From assembly GCA_019137255.1 (NCBI GenBank), contig WPDH01000076.1:1-64000 (forward strand): DNA of 64,000 nt, in the 5' to 3' direction. Shown here piece by piece: positions 23,787-34,787 of this stretch (position 1 is the stretch's first letter; each line of letters opens with the position of its first letter). A model generated the notes under the pieces. It was not told the origin of the DNA and searched no databases. It was given only the letters and a program-made list of their open reading frames with translations. The position numbers were made by a program, and so were the translations under genes. Origin of the DNA: Corinectria fuckeliana (Eukaryota > Ascomycota > Sordariomycetes > Hypocreales > Nectriaceae).

Positions 23787-24533
23787 GTTCTACGTCTTAA
23801 GGGAAGAGTATGATTACCAGGAGAAGGATCATTATTGGGAGGGGAAGATTCTTGGAAGCGGGAGGATTCCTAGGATGGGGGTGATCCTTGAGGGGACCAC
23901 GATTCTGTCTTACAGTACATTTCTGTAAAGCTGCAGTTGTGTCCGAGACCGATAGCAGCATTTAGGACGTGAACGTAATCTGTTGCCGGGCAAACAAGCA
24001 ACGAACGATGCTATAACTAAAAATTTACCTTGTTTTCGTTAACTGTGCGGAAAACGTGGCCAGCTGCCAGTAGGGAACCAGTAAGCAATCCCTTGTCAGT
24101 GCCCGCTTGGAAGAAGATGAAGGCGAAACCTGCTTCATCCCTTTGAGTGTGCGGAGGATCGGAATGTATAAGCCCCACATCACCCCGGCGCAGGGTTGTC
24201 GATACTTCTATCACCGCAGACTTTGAGTGAGGACGATGTACCATTTTTCACGATCGGTCAAATATCGAATATCGTGACAGTGACCGCGTCCGCTCCTCCG
24301 CACACTCAAAGGGATATAATGATGAATTTTAAGTCTACTTACCTAGGTACTCAGTACCTGATTTAGTACCTAACTACCTAGCCTAGGTAAATAGTACTAT
24401 GTAATTGCTAGGTTGGGTTCTTCTGGCGGCCCGCATTTCTTCCGGCGTGGTGCGGCGCTCGGGACTTACATGTACGATAGTTGCATCCTACGTCACCTCT
24501 CAACATTCCGGCAACCCATGACAACATCTAGGC
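23787..24533. other. Intergenic region with palindromic motif cluster
   Basis: This lies between the ankyrin relic and the Zn2Cys6 regulator. It starts with a purine-rich stretch (to about 23890) that may be further eroded relic. At 24338-24402 a cluster of CTAGGTA/TACCTA motifs occurs, about 130-200 bp upstream of the regulator's ATG. No gene is visible. Confidence 0.5.
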
Positions 24534-27009
24534 ATGGCTTCGGACAGTCCAAAACAACAACGACCTAATGGGTGGAAGCGCCGCATAGCCAAGGTCCGTC
24601 TGCTAATCATTGACTATAGACTAACAAGCCAATGCCCCTGCTAACGGCCTTGCAAGGCTTGTGATTCGTGTCGGCGAATGAGGACAAAATGCAGCGGGGC
24701 TCGCCCGGCATGTTCGCAGTGCACCTCGGCAAACGTCGCCTGCCACTATTCCGATCATGTCGATAGGCAGGCCCATCGCCGGCCTGAGAGGTATGTGCTT
24801 CCTATCTGTCTCTCTTTCCTTTTTTTCGGAGGGGATTTGAACTAAGGTGGAACCATGTGAAAGCAACGTCAAACGTCTCCAAGCACGCATTCGAGAGCTT
24901 GAAGCAGCACAAAATATAGAGCCCGGCTGCTCGCCGAATCATCGGCAATCTTCGTCAGATGCAGAAGTTCAAAGGCCTCGACTGTACCCAGAAACAGAAG
25001 CAGCAGCTGTGGCACCCGTTAAGGACAGTGCAGGCCGAGAGACCATGGTGGCTGAGAACACGGGCGAGCTAAGATACTTTGGTGTGTATAAGATATCGCG
25101 ATGTGATACTCCAGGTACGGTGCTAACTGCAGTGAGGTCCATCATCAAGCGTGTCAGTTTTATCACCCGATGGCTTACATTGGATTGAGTCGCGTACATC
25201 AGATGCCTCACTGCGTCAACGTCTTGAGATGCCATTTAAGGGCGCCGGAAGCTGGGCCGGTTGGACTCACCCTTTGCTTCAATCCCTTTGGCCAACTACT
25301 CTTTCAACCCCGCTGCCGCCTTGGGGAGATGCATTTGCACTTGTCAACGAATTTCTAGTGAGCTACAACACCGTGCTGCCCATTTTCCACCCGCCAACAC
25401 TCATCGGCCTGCTGGGGAAACAATACGCAAGCTCGATGACTGCAATCGACGACCCGGCATTGTCTGCCGCTCTGAACGCGATACTTGCGCTGGCCCAACG
25501 GAGGAGGGCAGAACACAACCCACAGAACCAGGATCTCGCTGATCGAGCTTGGTCATATGCCAAAAACTCCCTCGAGGCCGTGTTAGCAGTGCTCATGCGC
25601 AGTGTTAGCCTCCTCTCTGTACAGGCGCTCCTGGCACTAGCTTGTTTCTTCCGAGGCACTCCGAATCCCCAGCCATTCTTCTTCCTCACAGCCGCGGCCC
25701 TCCGGTTGTCCCATTCTTCAGGCTTGCACAGAGCGATTGATCATCCTCCTTTATCTGCTGTCGACCGGGAACAGAGGTTCCGTGTTTTCTGGATTGCTCT
25801 CATTCTCGACTCGAGAGCATCGATCCGAACGGGGCGACCCTTTGCCCACGACATTAATGATATAGGCATTCCAGCTCCTTCGGAATCTCCCAAAGATAAC
25901 CTAGGAATTATAGTTAATCGGGGAGGTACTGCGGTTAAAAATGTTCTTCTCGTCGAGGCCAAGTTTGCGGTCATCGAGGGTAAGGTCTACAACAGCATAT
26001 TTGCCGCTTGCTCGTCTGGGAAATCTATTGAAACGCTCTCCACGGATATTCATACCCTCGGAAAGGAACTGGACGACTGGGGCCGCATCGCTCTACGCGG
26101 GATGGACTGCAGCACAATCGCAGATGAATGGGGGCACCAGCTACCCACCGTGATCAACCTACTCCTTTCATATCACAGCTGCGTCATCACTGTACATACA
26201 GCTACTTGGCAACGGTATTTCAGCTTAATGAGGGGGGCGGGCTCTTCCCAACGGGAGCCCGATCACTATTCCTCAGTCTTCCCCAACACTGAAAAGTGTC
26301 TGCATGCAGCGCATGAAATGATCAAGCTCGTTGCGTTCGTCTCTCAGGAAAACCATTCCTTTATATGGTGCGGAAGCCAATCTACGTGGGAAGATGCTTG
26401 CTGACTTCTCATAGGGAAATAATCCATTTTCCTATACAGGCATTACTACTCCTGTTCATCTGCATCCTCCAGCAGCCCTACGATGCTGCTGTGGACGCTC
26501 GCTTTAGCGCAATCAACGACGCCTTGGTTTTCATGTCTCGTATCGTTACCATCCATGAAGACTCGTTCCTTCGACCGGTCCTAACTGTTTGCCACGAGCT
26601 AGCCCGGATTGCACGCTTAGCTATTCAGAAGTCATTGGTGAGAACAGTTAGAACTGACCGCGATCAGGTGGGCGTCTCACAGGTCGTGGATCAACAGCCA
26701 ACAGCCCCCATTCTGCACACAAACAAAAGTCAGATGCCTTGCCTTTCAAATCCCGTCGGACGGGTACCCGAGTATGCCGATCCCGGTCTATCATCAACCA
26801 CGGACGATGCTGCATCTGATGCGCGGGGTGGTCAGTCTTCAGACAACTTACCACGAGGTGGGAATGGATATGGACTAGCTGTTCCTATATTCCAGGATGT
26901 GGATATAGGGGCCTTGAGAGTCGATCACCTCAACGAATTCCCACTCCCGTTCTCCTGGAACTGGCACGACTTGTCAACGGGCTTACTAGAGGACTTTGAC
27001 TTTGTCTAG
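24534..27009 (+). CDS. Zn2Cys6 fungal-specific transcription factor
   Basis: Nuclear regulator of 745 residues in five exons: 24534-24593, 24657-24790, 24864-25081, 25137-26367 and 26415-27009. The N-terminus has a binuclear zinc cluster with Cys22, 25, 32, 39, 42 and 49 (CDSCRRMRTKC, then ACSQC), the Gal4-type DNA-binding domain that commonly recognises CGG triplets. A short coiled coil follows (NVKRLQARIRELEAAQ). The middle carries the fungal-specific TF domain: LPIFHPPTLIGLL, LALACFFRG, LRLSHSSGLHR and the FRVFWIALILD motif. Acceptors of introns 2 and 3 were chosen for phase and for family continuity (RYFG-PSSSVSVLSP). Its stop is 104 bp from the stop of the convergent CoA-transferase gene. 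Because it sits at the edge of a CoA-transferase/AtuA/SDR group, it is the obvious candidate regulator of that group (inference). Confidence 0.92.
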
Positions 27010-27113
27010 AATAAATCCAAAGAGGAATCAAATACATGTCTTCTATTCCCAGAAGAAATCGCTAGGGTAAATAAGTCATTATTCCTTGTTCTACCTATCT
27101 CCTAACGAATGCC

Positions 27114-28850
27114 TTACCACTCCGGCTTCGATCTTCCCTTCGATCCAGAAGGCACTGTATACTCCAACTTTGACTTCCCGAGCTGGAAGGGCGGTGCCAA
27201 AATCGAAATATCATCTTCGAGTCCCCAATCCTTTCCCGTCATCTTTGAGAAATATTCCGGATGGTCGAGAATATCCGGTCTTGCTTTCAGTATCGCGGCA
27301 TACGACTTCGACAACAAGGTCTGCATCTCGTCGTAATGTCTCACTTCGAATCCTTCGTTGCGAGCCAAAATTGCCTTGGATTGCTCCTCGTTGTACTGGC
27401 CAAGCCGATAGTACCAGATGTTGTACTGGGTTAGACTGACGTCAACGTCGAATGTCTCGTCACTCTTCGTGCGTTCTAGTAGAGCCAGCATGATTGCCGC
27501 CGCGCCAACGAGGCCCGTTTGATAGTCGGAGTTTGCTGGACGCATTAGCAGCGATCTAAATTGGTTCAACGATTAAGGACTCACGCAACAGCGGGACCAC
27601 TGGCTCATCGAGGCCCATGAACTTCCCTTGAAGCCAAGAAATACCGACCAAGCAGTCGCTGATCTGCTGCCATCCGGAGCGGTACGCCAGTGGACCCTTG
27701 AAGCCGTAGCAGTTTTCTCGAGCGTAAACCAAGTTTTCCTTGATCTTTCTCAGGGCCACTGAGTCGAATCCGAGTCGTTCCAGCACCCCAGGACGGTAGC
27801 CGTCGATCAAGACATCGGCGCCCTCGACAAGCCTGCTGAACGCACTCTTCCCCTCGTCAGTTTTCAGGTCAATATTGGTGTCTTTCTTACCAGTGTTAAG
27901 GTCCATCCAGGTAATTGAGATGTCCGGCAAGTGTTCGCTTGTGACTTTAACCACCTCGGCGCCTAGGACGGCCAATATCTTCGATATGACGGGTGCAGCG
28001 ATGACACGCGAGAAGTCGATGACCCGAATGCCGGCGAGAGGCTTGAAGCCGGATGATGAGTCGTTCTGTGGCCATAGGCTCCGGGGAGCTGGCACACTTG
28101 TCCGGTTCCACAAGGGCTCAGCGCCCATGATCTTTCCCTGTTCCGAGGCGAAGAATTCATCGGGAGTGAGGCAAGTCACACCAGCCTGCCTCAGCTCCTC
28201 ATTCGCCTTCTTCTCGAGAAATGCAGCATCGTGCTGAGCGACCTTCTCTGCGTAGATCCTGATGGCCTCCTCCCTCGTGACGTCTTGCTCTTCCACGCCA
28301 ACCATTCCCATAGTCACTTTCGCGTTCATGGAACCGTGAAGATGGTACCAGCGGCCATCCTTGGTCTTGTATACGTTTGTAGCCTCCTGGTGGATGGGTT
28401 TGTTCAGGTCGTATAGATCGCCTTTCTTGAACTCGGCCTGCAAATGAGGGTGTTTGAGGTAGGATTCGCCGTTGACGGTGGGCAGCAGAATGGATTCTAG
28501 AAAGAGAGTTGCAAGATCCCTATGTTCTGTCAGTAACCTTGAGCTTACTACCTGTGCTTATGATGGGTTATGGGGACTCAGACTCACGTGTTGACCTCGG
28601 CGTCCTGGAAGTCGATGCCGTATCGATCCGACGCCACAGCGCTGGCAGCGGCAGCCACGAGTCCCGAAAGAGCGGACGCGGACTCGGTGATCTTGCATGG
28701 CGTTGGGATAAACGGCTTCGGGTCCTGGCCGACAAACTTGATCTTCTTTGCAGCTTCGACGAATGAGGATGGGAGGGCCAGCTGCTTGTCGTTGAGGAGC
28801 CGCTCCTGAAGGATGCGCTTGCTCTCCTGCTGCACAGAGTAGTTTTCCAT
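27114..28850 (-). CDS. Class III CoA-transferase (CaiB/BaiF family)
   Basis: Predicted to move CoA between carboxylic acids, or to activate an acid from an acyl-CoA donor. Three exons, 28588-28850, 27585-28519 and 27114-27535 (minus strand), give 539 residues. The second intron is only 49 bp with branch GCTAATG; the junction restores VVPLL-PNSDYQTG, a family-typical stretch. A canonical CaiB core starts near residue 240: PLAGIRVIDFSRVIAAP, LGAEVVKV, DLKTDEGK, DVLIDGYRPGVLERLGF. The N-terminal ~230 residues resemble a second, diverged half, as in other fungal members of 500-600 residues. The start is the ATG at 28850, preceded by an A-rich context (AAAAT); a longer frame upstream is possible but less likely. 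It is divergent from the AtuA gene over a 692-bp shared promoter. Substrate unknown; short branched or terpene-derived acids are plausible from context. Confidence 0.9.
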
Positions 28851-28948
28851 ATTTTGGAGCGTTGGTTTTAGCGAGTTTGGATGTTTCTTCTGTCTATAAT
28901 ATGACTTATTGGACTTCAACAGCAAAGAGACCTAGGTTGCGCTGCGTC

Positions 28949-28955
28949 CTTTATA
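28949..28955 (-). promoter_or_regulatory. TATA-like box of the CoA-transferase gene
   Basis: TATAAAG reads on the minus strand about 100 bp upstream of the ATG at 28850, a suitable distance for a fungal TATA element. No experimental start site is implied. Confidence 0.45.
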
Positions 28956-29083
28956 CGCCCACAACACGGATCCATCAACAGGGTATAATCTACCCCGTAC
29001 ACCAGCACCTCCAACTGCCCACATATTGTACCAACAAAGCACAAAGTCTCAGGGGCCTAGCCGGACCGTCATAGCCGAAGCAA

Positions 29084-29232
29084 CCGGAGTTTCGCAAAGA
29101 ATCCACAATATCGTCAAGATCCACGGGAACAAGCGACGTCCACGTAGACGTCGGCCGGAGTTCCGTCGCAGATCTGCTCAAAACTCCGGTCTAGCGTGGT
29201 GGGCCGAGGCCCGGACCATCGCCGCCGGAGTT
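29084..29232. promoter_or_regulatory. Cluster of CCGGAGTT motifs in divergent promoter
   Basis: The octamer CCGGAGTT occurs at 29084-29091, 29155-29162 and 29225-29232 on the plus strand and as AACTCCGG at 29182-29189. Half-matches (AGTTCCG, ACTCCGCCG) follow at 29241-29262. It lies between the divergent CoA-transferase and AtuA genes. CGG-containing sites are the usual targets of Zn2Cys6 proteins, so these are candidate operators for the regulator at 24534-27009 (inference). Confidence 0.55.
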
Positions 29233-29389
29233 CTAGTCCCAGAGTTCCGCAATACTCCGCCGTATTTCCCAATATGGAACACGGCTTGAACTCCCGGCAG
29301 AGCGACGAGATGCCAGTGAGGAAGAGGGGAAGTCGTGTGATCTGCTCTCCGGGTTACCCCAAGTGATGTTGACTGCAGGTCCAAAACCG

Positions 29390-29397
29390 TATATATA
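29390..29397 (+). promoter_or_regulatory. TATA box of the AtuA-like gene
   Basis: A TATATATA-type stretch about 145 bp upstream of the ATG at 29543, placed between the CCGGAGTT cluster and the coding start. This suggests a regulated, TATA-dependent promoter. Confidence 0.55.
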
Positions 29398-29542
29398 ACC
29401 TGTCCTGTCCCATCGAGAGACTAAGTTAGTTGATTTGCAAATGACATCACTGGGCTGTAAATACCTTCACTCGCATTCGCCTTTCAAACAAAACAAAGCA
29501 TCTCTCCATTCACTAGATCGGACTTACCAAGTGCTTTAAACC

Positions 29543-31728
29543 ATGGCATACTGGCGGGAAGGAGAGTTCGGCAAGCGCCCTGCTCGCATTGCGAACTGCT
29601 CAGGTTACTGCGGCAAGTCTCCCGAACAGCCTCAAATGGAACTCAAAGAAACTAATCCACTTTGTAGGAGATCCACCGACTGAAATGTACAAGCAAGCTA
29701 GCCTTGGCGATGTCGACTTCATCACGGGAGATTACTTGGCAGGTGAGATTTGGCTGGAGACCAGGACGGCTACCCCAAGAGCCATGTATTAATATTCTCC
29801 AGAGGTCAACATCGCCAAGAATGCAGAGGCCTTTGCCCGAGGCGATCATCCGGGCTACGAGGTCTCCGCTTGGGAGGGCCTTGAAATGACCATCGACTTG
29901 ATCAACAGCAAACGCATCAAAGTGGCTCTCAACGGTGGTGCGTTGAACCCAAAGGGTCTTGCTCGGAAGGTCTCTGCACTCGTCAAGGAGAGAGGCTATG
30001 ACTTGTCAGTTGCCTACATCTCGGGCGACGATCTCCTTCCCGAGGTCCTCGAGCGCGTGCAGACTTCTCGCTCCGCAACTCTCCCCCATCTGGATTCCAC
30101 CAACGCCAACGTCCAGCCCGTGGAGGAAGCCCTCTCCTTCCTCGACCTAGACCGGACCTCGGAGCCCCCGAAGATCGTATCCGCCAACGCCTACCTAGGC
30201 GCTCGCGGCATCGTCGACGCGTTCCAGCGCGGCGCCGACATCGTCATCACGGGGCGCGTGTCCGACGCCTCGCCCGTCATCGCCGCGGCGTGGTACTGGT
30301 GGTCTTGGGGCGCGGCCGACTACGACCAGCTCGCGGGCGCCTTGGTCGCCGGACACCTCATCGAATGCTCGGCGTACGTGACGGGTGGGAACTTTGCCGG
30401 CTTCGCAGACAAGAAGTACGGCGGGTGGGAGCGATTCGTGGACCCCGGGTTCCCCATCGCCGAGGTCGATTCGGACGGGACCTGCGTGGTGACGAAACAC
30501 GACGGGACCGGGGGGCTCGTCGACGAGGATACAGTGAGGTGCCAGCTGCTTTATGAGTTGCAGGGCAACGTGTACTTGCACAGCGACTCCAAGGCCGTGC
30601 TGGACGAGGTCAAGGTGGAGGAGGTAGGGAAAGATAGGTGCGTCCTTTTGCAGGCATTCCCCTCGCCCAAGTTCCGTCTGCTAACCAAGTCTATCCAGAG
30701 TCCGCGTGAGCGGGATCAAGGGGCTTCCGCCTCCGCCAACCACCAAGTTGGCCATTTTCTACAACGGCGGCTACGAGTGCCAGCTTCTACTCAACGCGGC
30801 GGGTTACGGGTGGAAGGAGAAATGCGACCTCTTTGAGGCGCAGGTCAGGCTCCAAGTAGGCGACGAGGGCCTCAAGAAGCTTGACGTTCTCGAGTTTCAA
30901 AGGTGAGCAACAACAAAGATGGCGGAGGCGCCCGTGGGTGACGTTGGAAGAAGCTGCTAACGGCCGGCTACAGGGTTGGCGTCCCGGCGGAGAATCCTTG
31001 GGATCAAGAGAGCAGCACCATGTACATCCGGGTCGTCTGCCAAGCCAAAGCCGCCAAAGATGTGCTGCAAGTGCCCAGAGCTGTCGCGAACATATCGCTC
31101 AAGCATTTCCACGGTGCGTCGTCGAGTCCGCAACGAAGCTTGAAACTGGATGCTGAACCGTACAGGCTTCCACTCCTCGTTGGACATGCGCACCGCCGTC
31201 CCCAAGCCGTACATCGCCTACTACCCAGCGCTCTGGCCCCAGAAGGCTCTTCGAGAGACTGTGCACCTCCTGGACAAGTCCGGCGAAACCGCCTCCTCAC
31301 ACTCCGCCGGCCATCCTCCCGCCTACGAACCGCTGTCCGAACGGAGCACCTACGACACCTCGTCCCCGGCCGCCTTTGCAGGCCCGACAAGGAGCATCCG
31401 CCTCGGCGACGTGGCCCTGGCTCGATCCGGCGACAAGGGCTCGAATCTCAACGTCGGCGTCTTCGTAGGCACGGCGCGGCAGTGGGACTGGCTACGGGCC
31501 TTCCTGTCGCGAGAGCGGATGTGGCAGCTGCTCGGGGGCGACGCCGACAAGAGCTACAGTCTTGAGCGGGTAGAGTTCCCGCACGTCTTTGCGGTGCATT
31601 TTGTCGTGTACGGCATTCTGGGGAGAGGCGTGAGCAGCTCGACGAGGCTGGATGCGTTCGGAAAGGGGTTTGCAGATTATTTGAGAGACAAGGTTGTCGA
31701 GGTGCCAGTAGCTATTCTTGAAGAGTAG
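29543..31728 (+). CDS. AtuA / DUF1446 family protein (acyclic terpene utilisation type)
   Basis: Six exons, 29543-29603, 29668-29742, 29803-30637, 30699-30902, 30974-31113 and 31166-31728, give 625 residues. The family is named after AtuA of the bacterial acyclic terpene (citronellol/geraniol) pathway; its exact reaction is not firmly established. Family landmarks: RPARIANCSG-DPPTEMYKQ, DVDFITGDYLAE, KVALNGGALNPKGLA, the DIVITGRVSDASPV stretch, HLIECSAYVTGGNF, and in the C-terminal domain DVALARSGDKGSNLNVGV. All five junctions preserve phase and family continuity. It shares a divergent promoter with the CoA-transferase, and an SDR lies downstream, so it probably works in degradation of a branched or terpenoid acid (inference). 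In fungi such genes also occur outside terpene pathways, so substrate is open. Confidence 0.9.
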
Positions 31729-31957
31729 CTCGGAGATTAAATAACAAGGTGTTGAAGTAATGCGTCTTCTTTAATATCATTGTTCCGTACCGTCCATGCA
31801 GTCAATCGTCCATGTCCAAGGTGCAAACGAGTCATTAGAAAATTGTATACTGCTTCCCACCCGACAAATGCATTACACTGCAACAATCCATTTCGCATAC
31901 CCTGGATCTCCGCACAAGACCCGAATTACCATCGCCTTCTCACATCAACATCGGTTG

Positions 31958-32053
31958 GCTTCCTTAGCTCAGTTGGTTAGAGCTTCGTACTAATACTTCG
32001 CACTGCAAGTGTTGGTGATGCGAAGGTCGCAGGTTCAAGCCCTGCAGGGAGCA
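31958..32053 (+). tRNA. tRNA-Ile (AAT anticodon) with 22-nt intron
   Basis: A complete cloverleaf is visible: acceptor GCTTCCT pairs with AGGGAGC (one G-T), D-arm GCTC/GAGC with the A-box TAGCTCAGTTGG, anticodon stem TCGTA/TGCGA, loop CTAATA followed by an intron of 22 nt and A, variable loop AGGTC, T-arm GCAGG-TTCAAGC-CCTGC (B-box). The anticodon AAT reads isoleucine after A34 deamination. The intron sits at the usual position after base 37. A T-rich run (about 32078-32095) downstream could stop RNA polymerase III. The mature part is 74 nt. Confidence 0.95.
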
Positions 32054-32458
32054 ATTAAAGCTACCATTGCCACCGATTTCTTTTTGCTCGATTTCTTTTT
32101 GGTCCCAGGATAACCTACCTGGGTAATTACTCCGTAGGAGCAAATAAAAGCCCAGCCCATCGTATCACATTGCTAGAGCCACGTGACACACATCGGAGGC
32201 TCCAGAACAAGCATTTCCCCGAGCCTCGGCTCCGAATGGACGGACCCCTCACTCCACCGTCCCCGGCCCGGATGTCTCACTTATAGCCAACCTCTCTCAC
32301 TCTGCTGGCGATCTGGACCATTATCGAAGAAGCACCTTGAGATGCTGAGCACGTCACGTTGGGTGTCCAGTTTGTTGCTCCATCATCCCGGCTGAATTCG
32401 CATCTTTATCCTCATACTCATTCATCACTCTGCTACTTGGCGGATCAACACTGAAACC
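32054..32458 (+). promoter_or_regulatory. Intergenic region upstream of SDR gene
   Basis: This holds the Pol III termination T-run of the tRNA gene and the promoter of the following SDR. TACTCCGTA occurs at 32128-32136, a dispersed palindrome of this window. No CCGGAGTT copy is present. Confidence 0.45.
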
Positions 32459-33447
32459 ATGTCCGACAAGGCCCAGGAGCGCATCGACGCCATCGGCAAG
32501 CAACTCCTCCCGGCCATCTCCAAAGTCGCCCCCGGGTCCAGCACTCCAAGAGTCAAGGACAAGGTCATCATCATCACAGGTATCCTCAACATCCACCCCC
32601 CCTTCTTCTCTCAGGTTTGGCTTGCGGACCGCTCAATTCTAACACCCGACAACAAAAAGGTGCCAACTCACCACTGGGCATCGGCCGTGCCTCGGCCCAC
32701 CAATTCGCGGAGAGCGGTGCCCGAGCGCTCTATCTGTGTGACTATGACGGCTCGCATCTCGGTGCCCACAAGGAGGAGCTAGCCGCGGCGTTCCCAAACG
32801 TCGAGGTCCAGACGCGCCGCTTCGACGCCGCCGACGACGCGGGCGTCAAGGCCGTGGTGGACGACGCCGTCGCTCGCTACGGCCGACTCGACGTCTTCTT
32901 CGCCAACGCCGGCGTGGTTGGCAAGTCGGTGGCGTTCCCGCAGTTCAGCGACGACGAGTTCATGGCGATTCTCAAGACCAACACGCTGAGCGTCTTCCTC
33001 GCGGCCAAGCACGCGGCGCCGGCCATGATGAAGACCAGCGCGGCGAAGCCCCATCCCGGCGGCAGCGTCATCGGCACGGCGTCGGTGGCCGGGCTCCGGT
33101 CCAACGCCGGCTCGACGCCCTACTCGGCGTCCAAGGCGGCCGTGGTGTCGCTGGCGCAGACGACGGCCTACCAGCTCGCGGGGTCCGGCGTGCGCGTCAA
33201 CGCCATCTGCCCCGGCCTCGTCGAGACGGGCATGACGGCACCCATGTACGAGGCTGCGCGCGCGCGGGGGTCCGAGAGGCGCATCGGGCAGCTGAACCCG
33301 CTCAAGCGCGGCGGCCACGCCGACGAGGTCGCGCGCGTCGCGCTGTTCCTGGCCAGCGACGAGAGCAGCTACGTCAACGGCCAGGCCTGGGCTGTCGACG
33401 GGGGCTTAAGCGCCGGCCATCCCTTCGTGCCGGGGAAGCTGGGCTAG
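32459..33447 (+). CDS. Classical short-chain dehydrogenase/reductase
   Basis: NAD(P)-dependent oxidoreductase of 302 residues in two exons, 32459-32579 and 32660-33447. The junction rebuilds the coenzyme loop: VIIITG-ANSPLGIGRA. Other motifs: DVFFANAG (NAG motif), the catalytic Tyr195-x3-Lys199 (YSASK) preceded by a Ser-containing GTASVAG, then VRVNAICPGLVETGM and the C-terminal NGQAWAVDGG typical of the FabG/3-hydroxyacyl group. A 40-residue N-terminal extension precedes the fold and shows no obvious targeting signal. GC at third codon positions is very high. Its position beyond the AtuA gene and tRNA, on the same strand, suggests it supplies an alcohol or 3-hydroxyacyl dehydrogenase step of the same pathway (inference). 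Confidence 0.9.
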
Positions 33448-34787
33448 ATGCCCTTGACCATGTAGGTAGGTACATAGTAGGTGCAGCTACAGGACGGAAT
33501 ATTTGGGTAGATTAGCGTACCAGCCCGGGAGATGAAAGTTGCTCCGCAGCCTCTCCCTCGGTGTGTCTGCTATATGTCTGTGTATGGCATGCAGTACTAC
33601 CTCGGTCACATCATCGAATTACGTCTTTCCGCGGGTCCATGTGCAAAGCCCGAAAACAGATAGCCTTGCGTGAACCAGTGGCCTCTCATTAAGAATAACC
33701 GGGACCTACCTATACATTAACCACCTAGGTAGTACAGTAGTTAATAGCCAGGATTGACGACAAACTCGAATCACCAACCAACAACCCCAATAATATATCT
33801 TCTACGCCGATGCACGTGCTTCGTAGGGAGAGAAGGAACATGGCAGAATTTTCCATTGTCGAGGGCGCAGGGCAATCAATCTAGGGCATTCCGTTACTCC
33901 AGCGCCGATCCTTGAACAGAATCTGAAACAGGTTGCGACTGAAACCGAGCTCATCACGATTGAGGGTTATGGTTGCACGTACTTGGTTAGCACCAAACAG
34001 AAACATCTGACGACGGAGCCCACGATAAACAATCGATTTTGCAGCCCGGTGCCGCGTCATCACCTCCTAGATACTTGTCGACGGGGGGGGGACCCTCCCA
34101 CAAACCCCCCCCTAAGGCTCCCCGACGCTACAGGTAACAAGCAGCCACCCACAAACCAACCAACACCCGCCCCCATCAACCCGAAACCAGGAGCCGTCAA
34201 CTTGGGAACCCTCCGCTCGCCGACGAGATGTTCCGCCAAGTAGATGCCAGTGGACCCCGGCACTGATCGCCAGGGGAGCAGACGCCAGGGACTCTAATGA
34301 CACCTCCGGCCCCGATGCCACAGGGGACCGGGGGCGGCGGACGAAGTACTGTAGCAGTCTAGCACGATGCAGGCAAGCTCAACCGCTCTTCCAGCCCTGG
34401 CGTCTTCATGTCTGGGAGTCGCAGAGTCGTAGTGAAACCACCTTGCCAGGCTACCCAGACCGGGATACTGGGAGACAACGCGTAACCCTCACAGTAGCTC
34501 TCGGCCAGGGACCAACCAGGAAGCGGCCAGAGGGCTACCAGGAGCGTGGAAGAAACGGCACCCGCTGTCAGGGCAGCAAAGGCGATGAACTATCTGCCCG
34601 CCTTGAAACGGTATATATGAGTCCGCCTCCAGCAGCTCTAAAACACAATCTCAGCATCGTCTTCATCGCCATCTCTTCACTCTCGCTTCTTTCTTTCAAC
34701 CTCCGGTCTTTTCAGTTGCAGGGCATCTGATCCGTCTTTACAACTTCCTATTCCAATCTCCCAAGTTTCAACATTCCTTCAACCGCA
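33448..34787. other. Intergenic region and promoter of the repeat-precursor gene
   Basis: No gene visible. TAGGTAGGTAC-type motifs occur at 33463-33480 and 33705-33735, a G9-type run around 34083-34091, and a C-rich stretch after it. A TATATAT element lies at 34611-34619, 170 bp before the ATG at 34788, followed by a pyrimidine-rich leader (34660-34780). Confidence 0.6.
34611..34619 (+). promoter_or_regulatory. TATA box of the KR-repeat precursor gene
   Basis: A GTATATATG element 170 bp upstream of the ATG, followed by a C/T-rich leader. This is the arrangement of strongly expressed fungal secreted-protein genes. Confidence 0.55.

Noticed and set aside
27540..27590. Alternative 29-bp intron in the CoA-transferase gene
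   Set aside because: Too short for a fungal intron and leads to an immediate stop; the 49-bp intron restores family sequence.
32779..33318. 179-codon minus-strand frame
   Set aside because: Antisense to the GC-rich SDR exon with the YSASK motif.
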